From Ruminococcus sp. UBA3855 (lineage in GTDB: Bacteria > Bacillota > Clostridia > Oscillospirales > Ruminococcaceae), in contig DGHF01000136.1 of the NCBI GenBank assembly GCA_002392545.1, positions 7,932 through 64,279 on the forward strand: DNA of 56,348 bases, written 5' to 3'. Under the pieces are notes generated by a model, which was not told the origin of the DNA, did not search any database, and saw only the letters and a list, made by a program, of their open reading frames with translations. Made by a program: the position numbers and the translations under genes. This document shows, in pieces, positions 43,742 to 52,024 of this stretch (positions within the stretch are counted from its first letter, which is position 1; the number at the start of each line of letters is the position of its first letter).

Positions 43742-44707
43742 TTACCATTCTATTAAGCAAGCTGCATTGGAAAGACCTCCGCCGAATGCGCAGAGAATGA
43801 TTTTATCTCCTCGTTTCAGCTTTCCGCTCTGTGCAAGTTCATGCAATGCAATCGCAACAGATGCGCCGGAAGTATTGCCGTATTTTTCGATATTCACAAA
43901 CATTTTGCTTGGGTCAATGCCTAAACGCTTGCTTGCAAAGTCGATAATTCTCAAATTTGCCTGATGCGGAACAATCCATGCAATATCATCAGCAGTTAAA
44001 TTGTTTCGTTCCAGCAAAGTGGTGATGTCCTGTGCAATGGAGGAAACAGCATACTTGAAAGTTTCCTGTCCCTGCATGTGAATATAAGGTGTCCCGATAT
44101 CCTCCTGTGTTTTCTGGAAATAGGGGGATGTTCCGACGAAATGCGGAATTCTGATAACCTCGTCATTTCCCTTGACAGTGAAAACGGAATCAATGTAATT
44201 ATCTGCACGCTCAAGGACTGCTGCGCCTGCGCCGTCGCCGAAAATAATGCAGGTACTGCGGTCTTGGAAATCCACAATACCACTCATTCTTTCACAGCCA
44301 ACCACCAGCATTTTCTTGTATTCCTTATGCAGTGCAAAATATGCCGCCGCCGTTTCCAGTACATACAAGTAACCAGCACAAGCCGCCTGCAATTCAATTG
44401 CAACGCACGTTGCACCAATATTTTTCTGAATCATGCAGGCAGTTGACGGAGAAGAACACTCCCCACTGATTGAACCTGTGATAATCATATCCAGTTCTTC
44501 AGGTTTTACTCCGGCATTTTCCAAAGCCTGTAAAGATGCTTTTGTTCCCATATCAGAGGTGAACTCTGTTTCAGAAATGCGCCGTTCCTTGATACCCACA
44601 CGCTTGGTAATCCACTCGTCAGATGTTTCAACCAGCTGTGAAAGGTCGTCATTTGTCACAGCCTTCGGCGGTACATACATACCCGTTCCGATAATGCGAA
44701 AACTCAT
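43742..44707 (-). CDS. fabH: beta-ketoacyl-ACP synthase III
   Basis: Starts each chain by condensing acetyl-CoA (or another primer) with malonyl-ACP. I place the start at 44707 (MSFRIIGTGMYVPP) after GGGAGG; a longer in-frame version is not conserved in this family. The 321 residues carry C110 (LQAACAGYLYV), the catalytic His in IVPHQANLRI and Asn in YGNTSGAS. First gene of the operon. No adjacent fapR or fabT gene is present. Confidence 0.96.
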   Translation of the reverse strand: MSFRIIGTGMYVPPKAVTNDDLSQLVETSDEWITKRVGIKERRISETEFTSDMGTKASLQALENAGVKPEELDMIITGSISGECSSPSTACMIQKNIGATCVAIELQAACAGYLYVLETAAAYFALHKEYKKMLVVGCERMSGIVDFQDRSTCIIFGDGAGAAVLERADNYIDSVFTVKGNDEVIRIPHFVGTSPYFQKTQEDIGTPYIHMQGQETFKYAVSSIAQDITTLLERNNLTADDIAWIVPHQANLRIIDFASKRLGIDPSKMFVNIEKYGNTSGASVAIALHELAQSGKLKRGDKIILCAFGGGLSNAACLIEW

Positions 44708-44843
44708 GCTTGAATCCTCCCAATGATTAAATTTGGCATCCAATAATTTAGTACCCATTGAACACCAGTTTGTTACAAAATTCAATACCAAATAACCAGA
44801 AAATTTGATGCTGATTTTTGTCTATTTTGACGAAGAATAACAA

Positions 44844-44867
44844 TGTAACATTTTTGTTTTCTCCGTT
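44844..44867 (+). promoter_or_regulatory. possible ECF-type autoregulated promoter
   Basis: TGTAAC (44844-44849) and CGTT (44864-44867) upstream of the sigma gene resemble the AAC...CGT pattern of ECF promoters, but the 14-base spacing is short. Confidence 0.3.
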
Positions 44868-44903
44868 ACTAACTTATTGATAAAAGAAAGCTGAGGTGTC
44901 TTC

Positions 44904-45416
44904 ATGAAACAAGAATTTGAAGCCCTGTATCAGGAATATTTTCCCCGAATTTATGCTTTTCTCTATAAACTGACAGAAAGCCATGACCTTGCAGAAGAAC
45001 TGACACAGGAAACATTCTATCAGGCTTTTGTATCATTTTACCGTTTCCGTGGAGACAGCGACGTTTTCACATGGCTTGCCTCTATCGGGAAACATACATA
45101 TTATCGTTATCTGCGGAAAAATAAACATATGGCAGATAATATCAATACAGAAGAATTGATGGAACTCTACGAAAGCGAAGCCACAGAACACCTTGCCGAC
45201 ACCGTAGAACGCCGGATGCTGGCGGAATGTGCCAAAAAAGCCCTTCTGTCACTGCCGAAAAAATATCAGGATGTTATGATTCTGCGTGTTTATGCCGAGA
45301 TGAGTTATGCCCAAATCGGGGATTCCCTGCATATCAGTGAAAATTCTGCAAGGGTAATTTATTATCGGGCAAAGAGAATGTTATTGGAGGAGATACAGAA
45401 TGAATATCACGTGTGA
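44904..45416 (+). CDS. ECF-type RNA polymerase sigma factor
   Basis: A 170-residue sigma-70-family factor with only regions 2 and 4. Region 2 is YQEYFPRIYAFLYKLTESHDLAEELTQETF plus FTWLASIGKHTYYRYLRK; this is described as two parts, and the first covers residues ~10-39. Region 4 is LPKKYQDVMILRVYAEMSYA with the recognition helix ISENSARVIYYRAKRML. GAGGTG precedes the start. It overlaps the anti-sigma gene by 17 bases, the usual cognate pair. The inducing stress is unknown. Confidence 0.93.
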   Translation: MKQEFEALYQEYFPRIYAFLYKLTESHDLAEELTQETFYQAFVSFYRFRGDSDVFTWLASIGKHTYYRYLRKNKHMADNINTEELMELYESEATEHLADTVERRMLAECAKKALLSLPKKYQDVMILRVYAEMSYAQIGDSLHISENSARVIYYRAKRMLLEEIQNEYHV

Positions 45417-45774
45417 AGTAGCAAGAGACATGGCGGAACTTTACAAGGCGGATTTGCTGATTAACAAAGAGAGTATCCAGCAGATTCGCTCCCACCTGAA
45501 AACATGTCCGTCCTGCCGTGAATACTATAAAGCCTATGACAGGCACACCACTGAACAGCGTTCCAAAAATCAGCCGTCTTTCTCTGACGACATGGACGAA
45601 GTTCAGAAAAGAACCTATGCAATATTAGCAAAGAAAATGAATCATCACCGTATTATGGAAATTATCGGCACAAGTGCCGCCATTGGCGCAGGTTCAATTA
45701 TGTTAATTATCGGGCTTGTCATGACAAGCAAGTCCCTGCATAAAAATATCAACAAAGGAGCTGAAACTTTATGA
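45400..45774 (+). CDS. anti-sigma factor with zinc-binding (ZAS) domain
   Basis: A 124-residue membrane protein. The N-terminal half carries a zinc anti-sigma motif (an early Cys, then HLKTCPSC) that should hold the sigma factor. One transmembrane helix (about 88-108, IIGTSAAIGAGSIMLIIGLV) anchors it, with only a ~15-residue outer tail. Sensing therefore probably depends on zinc or thiol redox or on a partner rather than a large ectodomain. It overlaps sigma (17 bases) and cobO (4 bases). Confidence 0.88.
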   Translation: MNITCEVARDMAELYKADLLINKESIQQIRSHLKTCPSCREYYKAYDRHTTEQRSKNQPSFSDDMDEVQKRTYAILAKKMNHHRIMEIIGTSAAIGAGSIMLIIGLVMTSKSLHKNINKGAETL

Positions 45775-46286
45775 TTGAAATTTACTGTGGCGATGGCAAG
45801 GGAAAAACCACCTCTGCCATCGGGCTGGCTGTCCGTGGGGCTGGTGCTGGAATGCGTGTACATATTGTGCAATTCCTCAAAGGCGGTCACACCTCAGAAC
45901 TTTCCATTCTGGAAAACATCCCCAATATTACCATTATGCGCTGTGACAAGGAATATGGTTTTACGTTCAACATGGACGACACCGAAAAAGAACGCCTTAC
46001 CGCCTGCCACAATGACCTGCTTCACAAGGCATCTGACCTCATTTGGAGCGGTAAAACAGATATGCTTATTTTAGATGAGTATTTCTGTGCATACAACCTG
46101 CATCTGTTCGACAAGGAATTTGCAAACAGAATTGTTTTCACCTGCCCTGATACCGTCGAGCTGATTTTAACCGGACGTGACCCCGAACCACAGTTCATTG
46201 AAAAGGCGGATTATGTAAGCGAGATTCACGCTGTCAAGCATCCTTATGAAAATGGCATTTCTGCCAGAGAGGGCATCGAGTACTGA
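45771..46286 (+). CDS. cobO: cob(I)alamin adenosyltransferase (CobA/CobO/BtuR type)
   Basis: Makes adenosylcobalamin from cob(I)alamin and ATP. The 171 residues have the modified P-loop CGDGKGKTTSAIG (7-14 core), VQFLKGG, the acidic LILDEYFCAYNLHL and LILTGRDP. The start overlaps the anti-sigma stop as ATGA, so it is made together with the sigma/anti-sigma pair, an unusual linkage. No cobalamin riboswitch or other B12 gene is nearby. Confidence 0.92.
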   Translation: MIEIYCGDGKGKTTSAIGLAVRGAGAGMRVHIVQFLKGGHTSELSILENIPNITIMRCDKEYGFTFNMDDTEKERLTACHNDLLHKASDLIWSGKTDMLILDEYFCAYNLHLFDKEFANRIVFTCPDTVELILTGRDPEPQFIEKADYVSEIHAVKHPYENGISAREGIEY

Positions 46287-46370
46287 CACGCCGTAATTTC
46301 ATTATATCATACTTCAAAAAAGAAATCAAGTGTAATTGGAAATATTTTTTGTCGTATTTGTTCGCAAATA

Positions 46371-46406
46371 AAAAAACATCCTGATTTGAAATCAGGATGT
46401 TTTTTT
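46371..46406. terminator. bidirectional terminator
   Basis: A perfect ~15-bp stem (46371-46385 with 46391-46405) with A and T flanks serves cobO (plus) and tRNA-Arg (minus). Confidence 0.93.
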
Positions 46407-46413
46407 GTTGGAG

Positions 46414-46487
46414 CGTGCCTGAAGGGACTCGAACCCCCGACCTACTGGTTCGTAGCCAGTCACTCTATCCAGCTGAGCTACAGGCAC
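46414..46487 (-). tRNA. tRNA-Arg(ACG)
   Basis: Full cloverleaf. Acceptor GTGCCTG/CAGGCAC, D arm with AGCTCAGCTGGATAGAG, anticodon loop CTACGAA (ACG, read as ICG), T arm GGGGGTTCGAGTCCC. The 3' CCA is not encoded. Confidence 0.96.
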
Positions 46488-46505
46488 ATCTTCTCAACAA
46501 GTATT

Positions 46506-46534
46506 ATTATAGCACAAGTCAATCGATTTGTCAA
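46506..46534 (-). promoter_or_regulatory. promoter of tRNA-Arg
   Basis: On the minus strand, TTGACA (46529-46534), 17 bp, TATAAT (46506-46511), TGC extended -10, with a long A/T tract upstream like an UP element (to about 46620). Confidence 0.9.
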
Positions 46535-46628
46535 GCCTTTTTTCAAAAAAATTTTCAAAAATTTTCAAAATATTTGAAAATGGCTTCAAATAGCTAAAAT
46601 TTTCAAAAAAATTTTTTCAAGGCATAAA

Positions 46629-46655
46629 AAAAGGGGAGGTATCCCCTCCCCTTTT
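46629..46655 (-). terminator. terminator of hpf
   Basis: AAAAGGGGAGG pairs with CCTCCCCTTTT around a 5-base loop, downstream of hpf. Confidence 0.9.
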
Positions 46656-46684
46656 ACATTGCATCGGGTCAACAGTTCCGGAAA

Positions 46685-47209
46685 TCAGTCTTCATCCGGA
46701 ACAAGTACTGCATAACCACCGCCGTCACGCTTGTAAACGACATTGACAGCTCCTGTTTCTGCATTCTTGAACATGAAGAAAGCATGTCCGAGCATATTCA
46801 TCTGCAAGATTGCTTCGTCGGTGCTCATGGGGCGGAGCTTGAATTTCTTGGTACGCAGAACGGAGAAATCCACCTCTTCAATGGGTTCTTCAAATTCCTG
46901 CTTGAAAGCGGAATCCTTGAGACGCTTTTCAAGACGGGTCTTGTTCTTGCGAATTTGGCGGATAATCTTGTCAACAGCAGCATCCAGAGCCTCATTTTTG
47001 TCAACAGCGGTCTGTTCTGCACGATAGAACATCTGGTTATAATGAACGGTCAATTCAAGGACGATGTTCCCTTTCAGTTCTGTGAGCATGATTTTTGCAT
47101 CCGCTTCGTCACCAAAGAACTTGTCAAGCTTGGAATCGAGCCGCTTCTGTGCGTACTCTGTAAAAGCCTGAGAAACCTGCATTTTTTTCGCATTGATTGT
47201 AATATTCAA
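46685..47209 (-). CDS. hpf: long-form ribosome hibernation promoting factor
   Basis: Binds the 30S subunit and pairs ribosomes into inactive 100S dimers in stationary phase or stress. The 174 residues have the N-terminal HPF/RaiA domain (ITINAKKMQVSQAFTEYAQK ... residues 1-~100) and the C-terminal dimerisation domain (KKFKLRPMSTDEAILQMNML, with GHAFFMFKNAETG) that defines the long form. It has its own promoter and terminator. Confidence 0.96.
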   Translation of the reverse strand: MNITINAKKMQVSQAFTEYAQKRLDSKLDKFFGDEADAKIMLTELKGNIVLELTVHYNQMFYRAEQTAVDKNEALDAAVDKIIRQIRKNKTRLEKRLKDSAFKQEFEEPIEEVDFSVLRTKKFKLRPMSTDEAILQMNMLGHAFFMFKNAETGAVNVVYKRDGGGYAVLVPDED

Positions 47210-47260
47210 AACAATTCCTCCTTGTTCACGGAATACAATTGTACTCCGGTTGATGATTCT

Positions 47261-47289
47261 ATTATAACATATTTGATAAAAAATTTCAA
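47261..47289 (-). promoter_or_regulatory. promoter of hpf
   Basis: On the minus strand, TTGAAA (47284-47289), 17 bp, TATAAT (47261-47266), TGT extended -10. Confidence 0.85.
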
Positions 47290-47389
47290 GTGTTTTTTTA
47301 AAAATTTAGAAAAAAATCTGAAAAGTTTCAAAAATCGCATCAAATCATGAATAATTGGTGTCAGCTTTCTGAAAATTCAGAAAATTCTG

Positions 47390-47418
47390 TTGCAGAAATT
47401 CCGAAAATGTATTATAAT
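47390..47418 (+). promoter_or_regulatory. promoter of FHA-SEDS-PBP operon
   Basis: TTGCAG (47390-47395), 17 bp, TATAAT (47413-47418). Confidence 0.75.
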
Positions 47419-47457
47419 AGATAGTGAAAACTTTCAAAAGAAAAGGAGTGATTCAGG

Positions 47458-47949
47458 TTGAAAGAATTGTTCACCTATCTTTCAAGACTGACAATTCCCG
47501 ACTTGGTTCTTTGTGCGGCGGCGGTTGTGATTCTGGATTTGTTCGCATTCGCTGTGATACTGTCCGCCTACAAAGAAAGCAACCTCTGCAAAAAACGCTG
47601 GGAAAAAGTCGGGGCAAATATGGAACTGCGCATGAGAGGAAAAAATGCAGAGGGCAATACAGAAATATTGCACTTTCCCCTTGAAGCAGATGAAATTTTG
47701 CTCGGTCGGCATATTTCGGCTGACATTCGTTTACCGGATGAATCTGTTTCAAGGTATCACGCTTTAATGACGGTCACGGGCGGAGTCTGGAGTATTACGG
47801 ATTTAGGCTCAAAAAGCGGTACATTCGTCAACGGCAATCGCATTCAGCAAACAAGCTTACAGTCTGGTGATGTGATTCAGTTCGGCACAATGCAGATGAA
47901 ATTCACCAAAAAGCCAAACCCTCAGAGAGGAGGTCAGCGGAATGTTTAA
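47458..47949 (+). CDS. membrane-anchored FHA-domain protein
   Basis: Binds phosphothreonine peptides through a C-terminal FHA domain (~80-150) with LLGRHISADIRLPDESVSR and GSKSGTFVNG, the conserved GR, SxxH-like (SRYH) and N-G positions. One transmembrane helix lies near residues 14-36. The start is TTG at 47458, nine bases after AAAGGAG. It overlaps the SEDS gene by eight bases. The arrangement implies that a Ser/Thr kinase elsewhere controls the cell-wall synthase pair that follows. Confidence 0.88.
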   Translation: MKELFTYLSRLTIPDLVLCAAAVVILDLFAFAVILSAYKESNLCKKRWEKVGANMELRMRGKNAEGNTEILHFPLEADEILLGRHISADIRLPDESVSRYHALMTVTGGVWSITDLGSKSGTFVNGNRIQQTSLQSGDVIQFGTMQMKFTKKPNPQRGGQRNV

Positions 47950-49240
47950 AAACGGCATTTCTTATGCTGGTACAATTTTCCTGATGCTTCTGACACATAT
48001 TTCCATGCTGGGAATTGTCTTTGTCAGGGGAAATTACGGAAATATTTCAGACCTTGCCATTCTGGCTGGGGCAGTGCTTGTGATGGATTTTGTGGGGCTG
48101 TTTGTAATGAAACGCTACAGACAGATGACATATACCCTTGACATTATGCTGTTGGGAATCCTGAACATGAGTTTGATTTTTCAATCCTGTTTTGGTGGGG
48201 TTCACTTGTCAATTAAACATCTGGTTACCTGCATAGCGGCATTGGTAGCATGTGAATTGGGATTTCTCCTCACAAGAGACCATGAATGGATTCGAAAACA
48301 AAAGAAATTTGTTTATGTTGTCATTGGCTTGCTTGTGCTGGCGATTCTGTTTCTGACAGGCGGGCGCAGTATGTGGATAACCATAGGAAGTTTTTCAATA
48401 CAGCCCTCTGAATTTATCAAGCCATGTTATATTTTAATCTGTGCAGCATCCATTGTGGAACTTCACAAGAAAGTGAAGGTATTATTCTTTCATGTTTCCA
48501 TGGATACGCTTTTCATGGGAGCGGTGACAATCCTCATATTCGGTTTACAATGGTGGTGTCGAGACCTTGGAAGCCTGCCGACATTCGGGGCAATTTTTGT
48601 ATGTTCGCTGTTCTGCCGTCTCTGCTACCCGAAAGCGAAAATCAACAAGACGGCGATTGCATCCATGTGTGTAGGCGGAATTTTGTTGTTAATGATTGCT
48701 TGGATGCTTGCACCTGCATATGTGCAGGAGCGTTTACATGTAGATATCTGGGCTGACCAGTACGGCACGGGGTATCAGCAATGTCAAGCCCTGATTGGAA
48801 TTGCCCGTGGCGGATGGTTGGGAGTTGGCGCAGGTCAGGGAAATCTGCACAAGGTCTTTGCACATGAATCTGATATTGTATTTTCGACAATCTGTGAAGA
48901 ATGGGGTTTGCTGTATGCTTCTCTGACAGTACTCATGATTTTGATTATGCTGACAACAATTCTGATGAATCCGCCGAAAAGTTATTATCATGCAACCATG
49001 GCAGCCGGAGTTGTTGCGGCATTTGTGGCGCAGATGGCATTGAATATTTTCGGCTCATGCAACATGATACCATTCACAGGGGTGACATTGCCTTTTATTT
49101 CACAGGGAGGCAGTTCCATGGTGACTTGCGGTTTTCTGGTGGGAATGCTCAAAGCCGGACAATCCCCGCTGTTTCATCATGAAATCATTGAAATAACCGC
49201 TCAACAGCCACGCAGAAGAACAAGGAGGAATGCAACATGA
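47942..49240 (+). CDS. SEDS peptidoglycan polymerase (FtsW/RodA family)
   Basis: Integral membrane glycosyltransferase that polymerises lipid II. The 432 residues include about ten helices. Family marks are SFSIQPSEFIKPCYIL, the large outer loop with GYQQCQALIGIARGGWLGVG, and the C-terminal NMIPFTGVTLPFISQGGSSM. FtsW, RodA and SpoVE cannot be told apart here, but pairing with a class B PBP is standard. It overlaps the PBP gene as ATGA. Confidence 0.94.
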   Translation: MFKNGISYAGTIFLMLLTHISMLGIVFVRGNYGNISDLAILAGAVLVMDFVGLFVMKRYRQMTYTLDIMLLGILNMSLIFQSCFGGVHLSIKHLVTCIAALVACELGFLLTRDHEWIRKQKKFVYVVIGLLVLAILFLTGGRSMWITIGSFSIQPSEFIKPCYILICAASIVELHKKVKVLFFHVSMDTLFMGAVTILIFGLQWWCRDLGSLPTFGAIFVCSLFCRLCYPKAKINKTAIASMCVGGILLLMIAWMLAPAYVQERLHVDIWADQYGTGYQQCQALIGIARGGWLGVGAGQGNLHKVFAHESDIVFSTICEEWGLLYASLTVLMILIMLTTILMNPPKSYYHATMAAGVVAAFVAQMALNIFGSCNMIPFTGVTLPFISQGGSSMVTCGFLVGMLKAGQSPLFHHEIIEITAQQPRRRTRRNAT

Positions 49241-50607
49241 AAAGCATCCGCAGAGGTCAGTTTTTAATCATCATCATGCTGTTGATTTTTCTCTTCATGT
49301 TCGGCATTTTGATTTACAAGTTACAGCATGAATCTGCTTTCTACATCTCTCACGCACATGGTACATCATTAGGGAAAGTGTTTGACAGAAACGGAGACGT
49401 TTTATTTGACCCTGATGCAACCGCTGAAAAATACGGTCAGGATTATTTCATTGACATTGGTAATCTCATCGGGGACGATTCCAGACAGATGACAAATACC
49501 CTTGTTGCCCAAAATAAAGACCTGCTGGCAAATTTCAGTTTCATGCTCGGTGAACAGTCCAACGGAAATGCTTCAATTCACTGCACCCTTGACCACGATG
49601 TCAACCGGACTGTCTATGATGCGTTCGGCTCAAAGAATGGCTGTGCCATTGCTTACAATTACATTACCGGAGAAATTTATATTTGTCTCAGCAAACCCAG
49701 CGTGAATATTTTGAATCATTATGCCGATATTGACAGTCTGGAAAACGGAAGCCTGCTTTGTTCGGTATTTTATCCGACTGTTCCGGGTTCTACGCAAAAG
49801 ATAGCAACAACCATTTCCGCCTTGGAACATATGGGCTATGACAAACTGATGTCAAAACAGTACGATTGTACAGGCAGTTACACTAATTTGAGTGATACCG
49901 TTATCAAGTGTCATCAGGCTTCGGGGCATGGTACGCAAAATATTATAGATGCTTTCGCTAACAGCTGTAACCCCTTCTTTGCACAACTGGTCGAAGACCC
50001 TGACTGGAAACTTTCTGACATTGAAGAAACTTACCAGAAAATGGGCTTTTGTGTCAATAATGAGACAGACCAGACTTATCTCAATATCAACGGAATCAGT
50101 GCTTATACCGCTTCTACATTTCTCACCGATAAAAAGGACTTTAACACCCAATGGGGCTGTATGGGACAAGGTACAACCCTCGCAAGCCCCTTGCAGATTA
50201 TGACTTGGCAAAGTGCCATAGCCAACAGCAACGGCGTTTCCACAATGCCTTACCTGATTGACTATGCAACCACCGTCAGCGGAGATGTGACCGCTCAGGC
50301 AAAGACAGAATATTCCGCTCAGATGTTCACCGAAAAAACCGCCCTGAATATGCGTGAAATCATGCTCCAGAACGGCAGAAAACGTTATTCCAATGTCCTC
50401 CCTGATACGGATATCGGTGTCAAGAGTGGTACAGCTCAGATTGGCAATGCCAAAACAGAAAATTCCCTTCTGACTGGTTTCGTGGATGATGTCAATTTTC
50501 CAATTGCATTTTGCATCATGATTGAAAACAGAGTTTCAGGGGAAGTCACAACCGACCAGATAGCTTCTGTGATGCTCAAAAATTTAAAAGATTCCCTCAA
50601 TTCCTGA
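49237..50607 (+). CDS. class B penicillin-binding protein (transpeptidase)
   Basis: D,D-transpeptidase that crosslinks peptidoglycan, partner of the upstream SEDS protein. The 456 residues begin with a cytoplasmic stub and one transmembrane anchor (~9-28). Active-site motifs are S185-T-Q-K188 (VPGSTQKIATT), S243-C-N245 (ANSCNPFF) and K396-S-G-T (VKSGTAQ). It is short for the class, with a reduced N-terminal pedestal, like mycobacterial PbpA. It ends 27 bases before a WYL regulator gene. Confidence 0.93.
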   Translation: MKSIRRGQFLIIIMLLIFLFMFGILIYKLQHESAFYISHAHGTSLGKVFDRNGDVLFDPDATAEKYGQDYFIDIGNLIGDDSRQMTNTLVAQNKDLLANFSFMLGEQSNGNASIHCTLDHDVNRTVYDAFGSKNGCAIAYNYITGEIYICLSKPSVNILNHYADIDSLENGSLLCSVFYPTVPGSTQKIATTISALEHMGYDKLMSKQYDCTGSYTNLSDTVIKCHQASGHGTQNIIDAFANSCNPFFAQLVEDPDWKLSDIEETYQKMGFCVNNETDQTYLNINGISAYTASTFLTDKKDFNTQWGCMGQGTTLASPLQIMTWQSAIANSNGVSTMPYLIDYATTVSGDVTAQAKTEYSAQMFTEKTALNMREIMLQNGRKRYSNVLPDTDIGVKSGTAQIGNAKTENSLLTGFVDDVNFPIAFCIMIENRVSGEVTTDQIASVMLKNLKDSLNS

Positions 50608-50634
50608 AAAAATGAAAAGAAAGGATGTGTTATC

Positions 50635-51621
50635 ATGTCAGATAATCAAGCCCCCATGCAGAGATTGAAAATCCTCTACCTTTACAAAATCCTCATGGAA
50701 AAAACAGACGAAAATCACCCCATTTCTATGCCGGAAATCATTCGGGAACTCCAGACATACGGCATTCAGGCAGGCAGAAAAGCCCTCTATGAAGATATTG
50801 AAGCCCTTCGGGCTTTCGGGTTGGATATTGTGTCAACCCGTGGCAGTCAAGCCGGATATTGTGTCGTAAGCAGGAGTTTTCAGCTCCCCGAACTGAAATT
50901 GTTAGCGGATGCCGTCGCCTCTTCCAGATTCCTGACCGAAAAAAAGGCGAAACAGTTGATTGAAAAAATCAGCTCCCTCGGCAGTCCCTACGAAACAGGG
51001 CAAATCAAACGTCAGATTTATATTGCCAACCGCACTAAAGCCATCAATGAAAGAATCTATCTCAATGTGGATGCCATTCACAGAGCCATTACCGAAAATA
51101 AAAAAATCTCTTTCCGCTATTTCAAATACAATGTCGAAAAGAAAAAGAAGTACAGCCCTGATTTACATATCTGTTCCCCCTATGCATTGACTTGGGACGA
51201 TGAGCGTTATTATCTTGTCGCACACTATGACAAATACCCCGATAAAATGACAAATTTCCGTGTTGACCGTATGGAAAGCGTTCAGCTCCTCGACGAACCA
51301 GCCCAGAAACTCCCCAAAGGTTTCAGTCTGAAAGAATACCTTTCTTCGACATTTTCCATGTTCAGCGGAACTTCTCAGGATATTCAGCTTCGGTTCGAAA
51401 ATGAGCTTGTCAGTGCTGTGATTGACCGCTTCGGAACGGATGTGAAATTACATCCTGATGATGACAACCATTTTACCCTCACTGTCAGAATCAAAGCGGA
51501 ACAGCCCTTTTTCGGGTGGCTGTTCGGGTTCGGAACAAGAGCGCAGATTATCCAGCCGGATGACGTTCGGGAAAAATATATCAATATGCTGAAAGAAGTT
51601 CTTTCCAATTCCACAAAGTGA
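50635..51621 (+). CDS. WYL-domain transcriptional regulator (second)
   Basis: A 328-residue regulator with an N-terminal winged helix (~8-65; SMPEIIRELQTYGIQAGRKA), a WYL domain (~150-235; HICSPYALTWDDERYYLVAH and NFRVDRMESV) and a C-terminal WCX domain. GAAAGGAT precedes the start. It probably shares the transcript of the FHA-SEDS-PBP genes and ends at a strong terminator. It is not a close copy of the WYL protein at 16.7 kb. Target unknown. Confidence 0.88.
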   Translation: MSDNQAPMQRLKILYLYKILMEKTDENHPISMPEIIRELQTYGIQAGRKALYEDIEALRAFGLDIVSTRGSQAGYCVVSRSFQLPELKLLADAVASSRFLTEKKAKQLIEKISSLGSPYETGQIKRQIYIANRTKAINERIYLNVDAIHRAITENKKISFRYFKYNVEKKKKYSPDLHICSPYALTWDDERYYLVAHYDKYPDKMTNFRVDRMESVQLLDEPAQKLPKGFSLKEYLSSTFSMFSGTSQDIQLRFENELVSAVIDRFGTDVKLHPDDDNHFTLTVRIKAEQPFFGWLFGFGTRAQIIQPDDVREKYINMLKEVLSNSTK

Positions 51622-51627
51622 AGTAAA

Positions 51628-51656
51628 AAACCGCTCCGGATTTTTCGGGGCGGTTT
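51628..51656 (+). terminator. terminator
   Basis: AAACCGCTCCG pairs with CGGGGCGGTTT (one G-U) seven bases after the WYL stop. Confidence 0.88.
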
Positions 51657-51708
51657 CGTTTGATTCACAATACAAAAAGTCGCCAACCGAAATTGACGAC
51701 TTCCATTT

Positions 51709-51784
51709 TGGCAGGGGCACCAAGATTCGAACTCGGGACACGTGGTTTTGGAGACCACTGCTCTACCAACTGAGCTATACCCCT
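51709..51784 (-). tRNA. tRNA-Trp(CCA)
   Basis: Full cloverleaf. Acceptor AGGGGTA/TGCCCCT, D arm AGCTCAGTTGGTAGAGC, anticodon loop CTCCAAA (CCA), T arm with GAGTTCGAATC. Here the 3' CCA is encoded. Confidence 0.97.
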
Positions 51785-51824
51785 ATCTAATTTTCTGTCG
51801 TCCGTACTTCCCGACGACTATTAT

Positions 51825-51853
51825 AGTATAGCACATTTCAAAGGATTTGTCAA
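51825..51853 (-). promoter_or_regulatory. promoter of tRNA-Trp
   Basis: On the minus strand, TTGACA (51848-51853), 17 bp, TATACT (51825-51830), TGC extended -10, with an A/T tract upstream as at tRNA-Arg. A GTCGTC/GACGAC hairpin lies in the 5' leader. Confidence 0.9.
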
Positions 51854-51922
51854 GCCTTTTTTCAAAATTTTTTCAAATTTTTTTGAATTTTTATGATATT
51901 CCCGATATTTCGGCATAAACAA

Positions 51923-52024
51923 GGAACGGCTCACCCCAAAAGGCGAACCGTTCCCCAAAAACAGGAGATGTTTTTATGAAGAAATCGTTTTTAATGAGTC
52001 AGAATATTATTTTCTGACTTTTTT
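51923..52024 (+). other. hairpin, 13-codon ORF and terminator
   Basis: A GGAACGG/CCGTTCC hairpin (51923-51954) is followed by AGGAG (51963-51967), eight bases, and an ATG opening a 13-codon ORF (MKKSFLMSQNIIF, 51976-52017). Its stop lies in the 3' arm of a terminator-like stem, AGTCAGAA/TTCTGACT (51997-52019), then T7. It may be a gene remnant, a leader peptide or a small RNA. The stem also overlaps the 3' end of the gene on the minus strand. Confidence 0.45.

Noticed and set aside
44748..44757. TTAGTACCC upstream of fabH, resembling half of a FapR operator
   Set aside because: Only one half-site is present and no fapR gene is in the window.
46540..46620. Recurrent TTTCAAAAATTTT tracts as repeats
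   Set aside because: They lie upstream of tRNA and ribosomal promoters and are better read as A/T-rich UP-element-like DNA.
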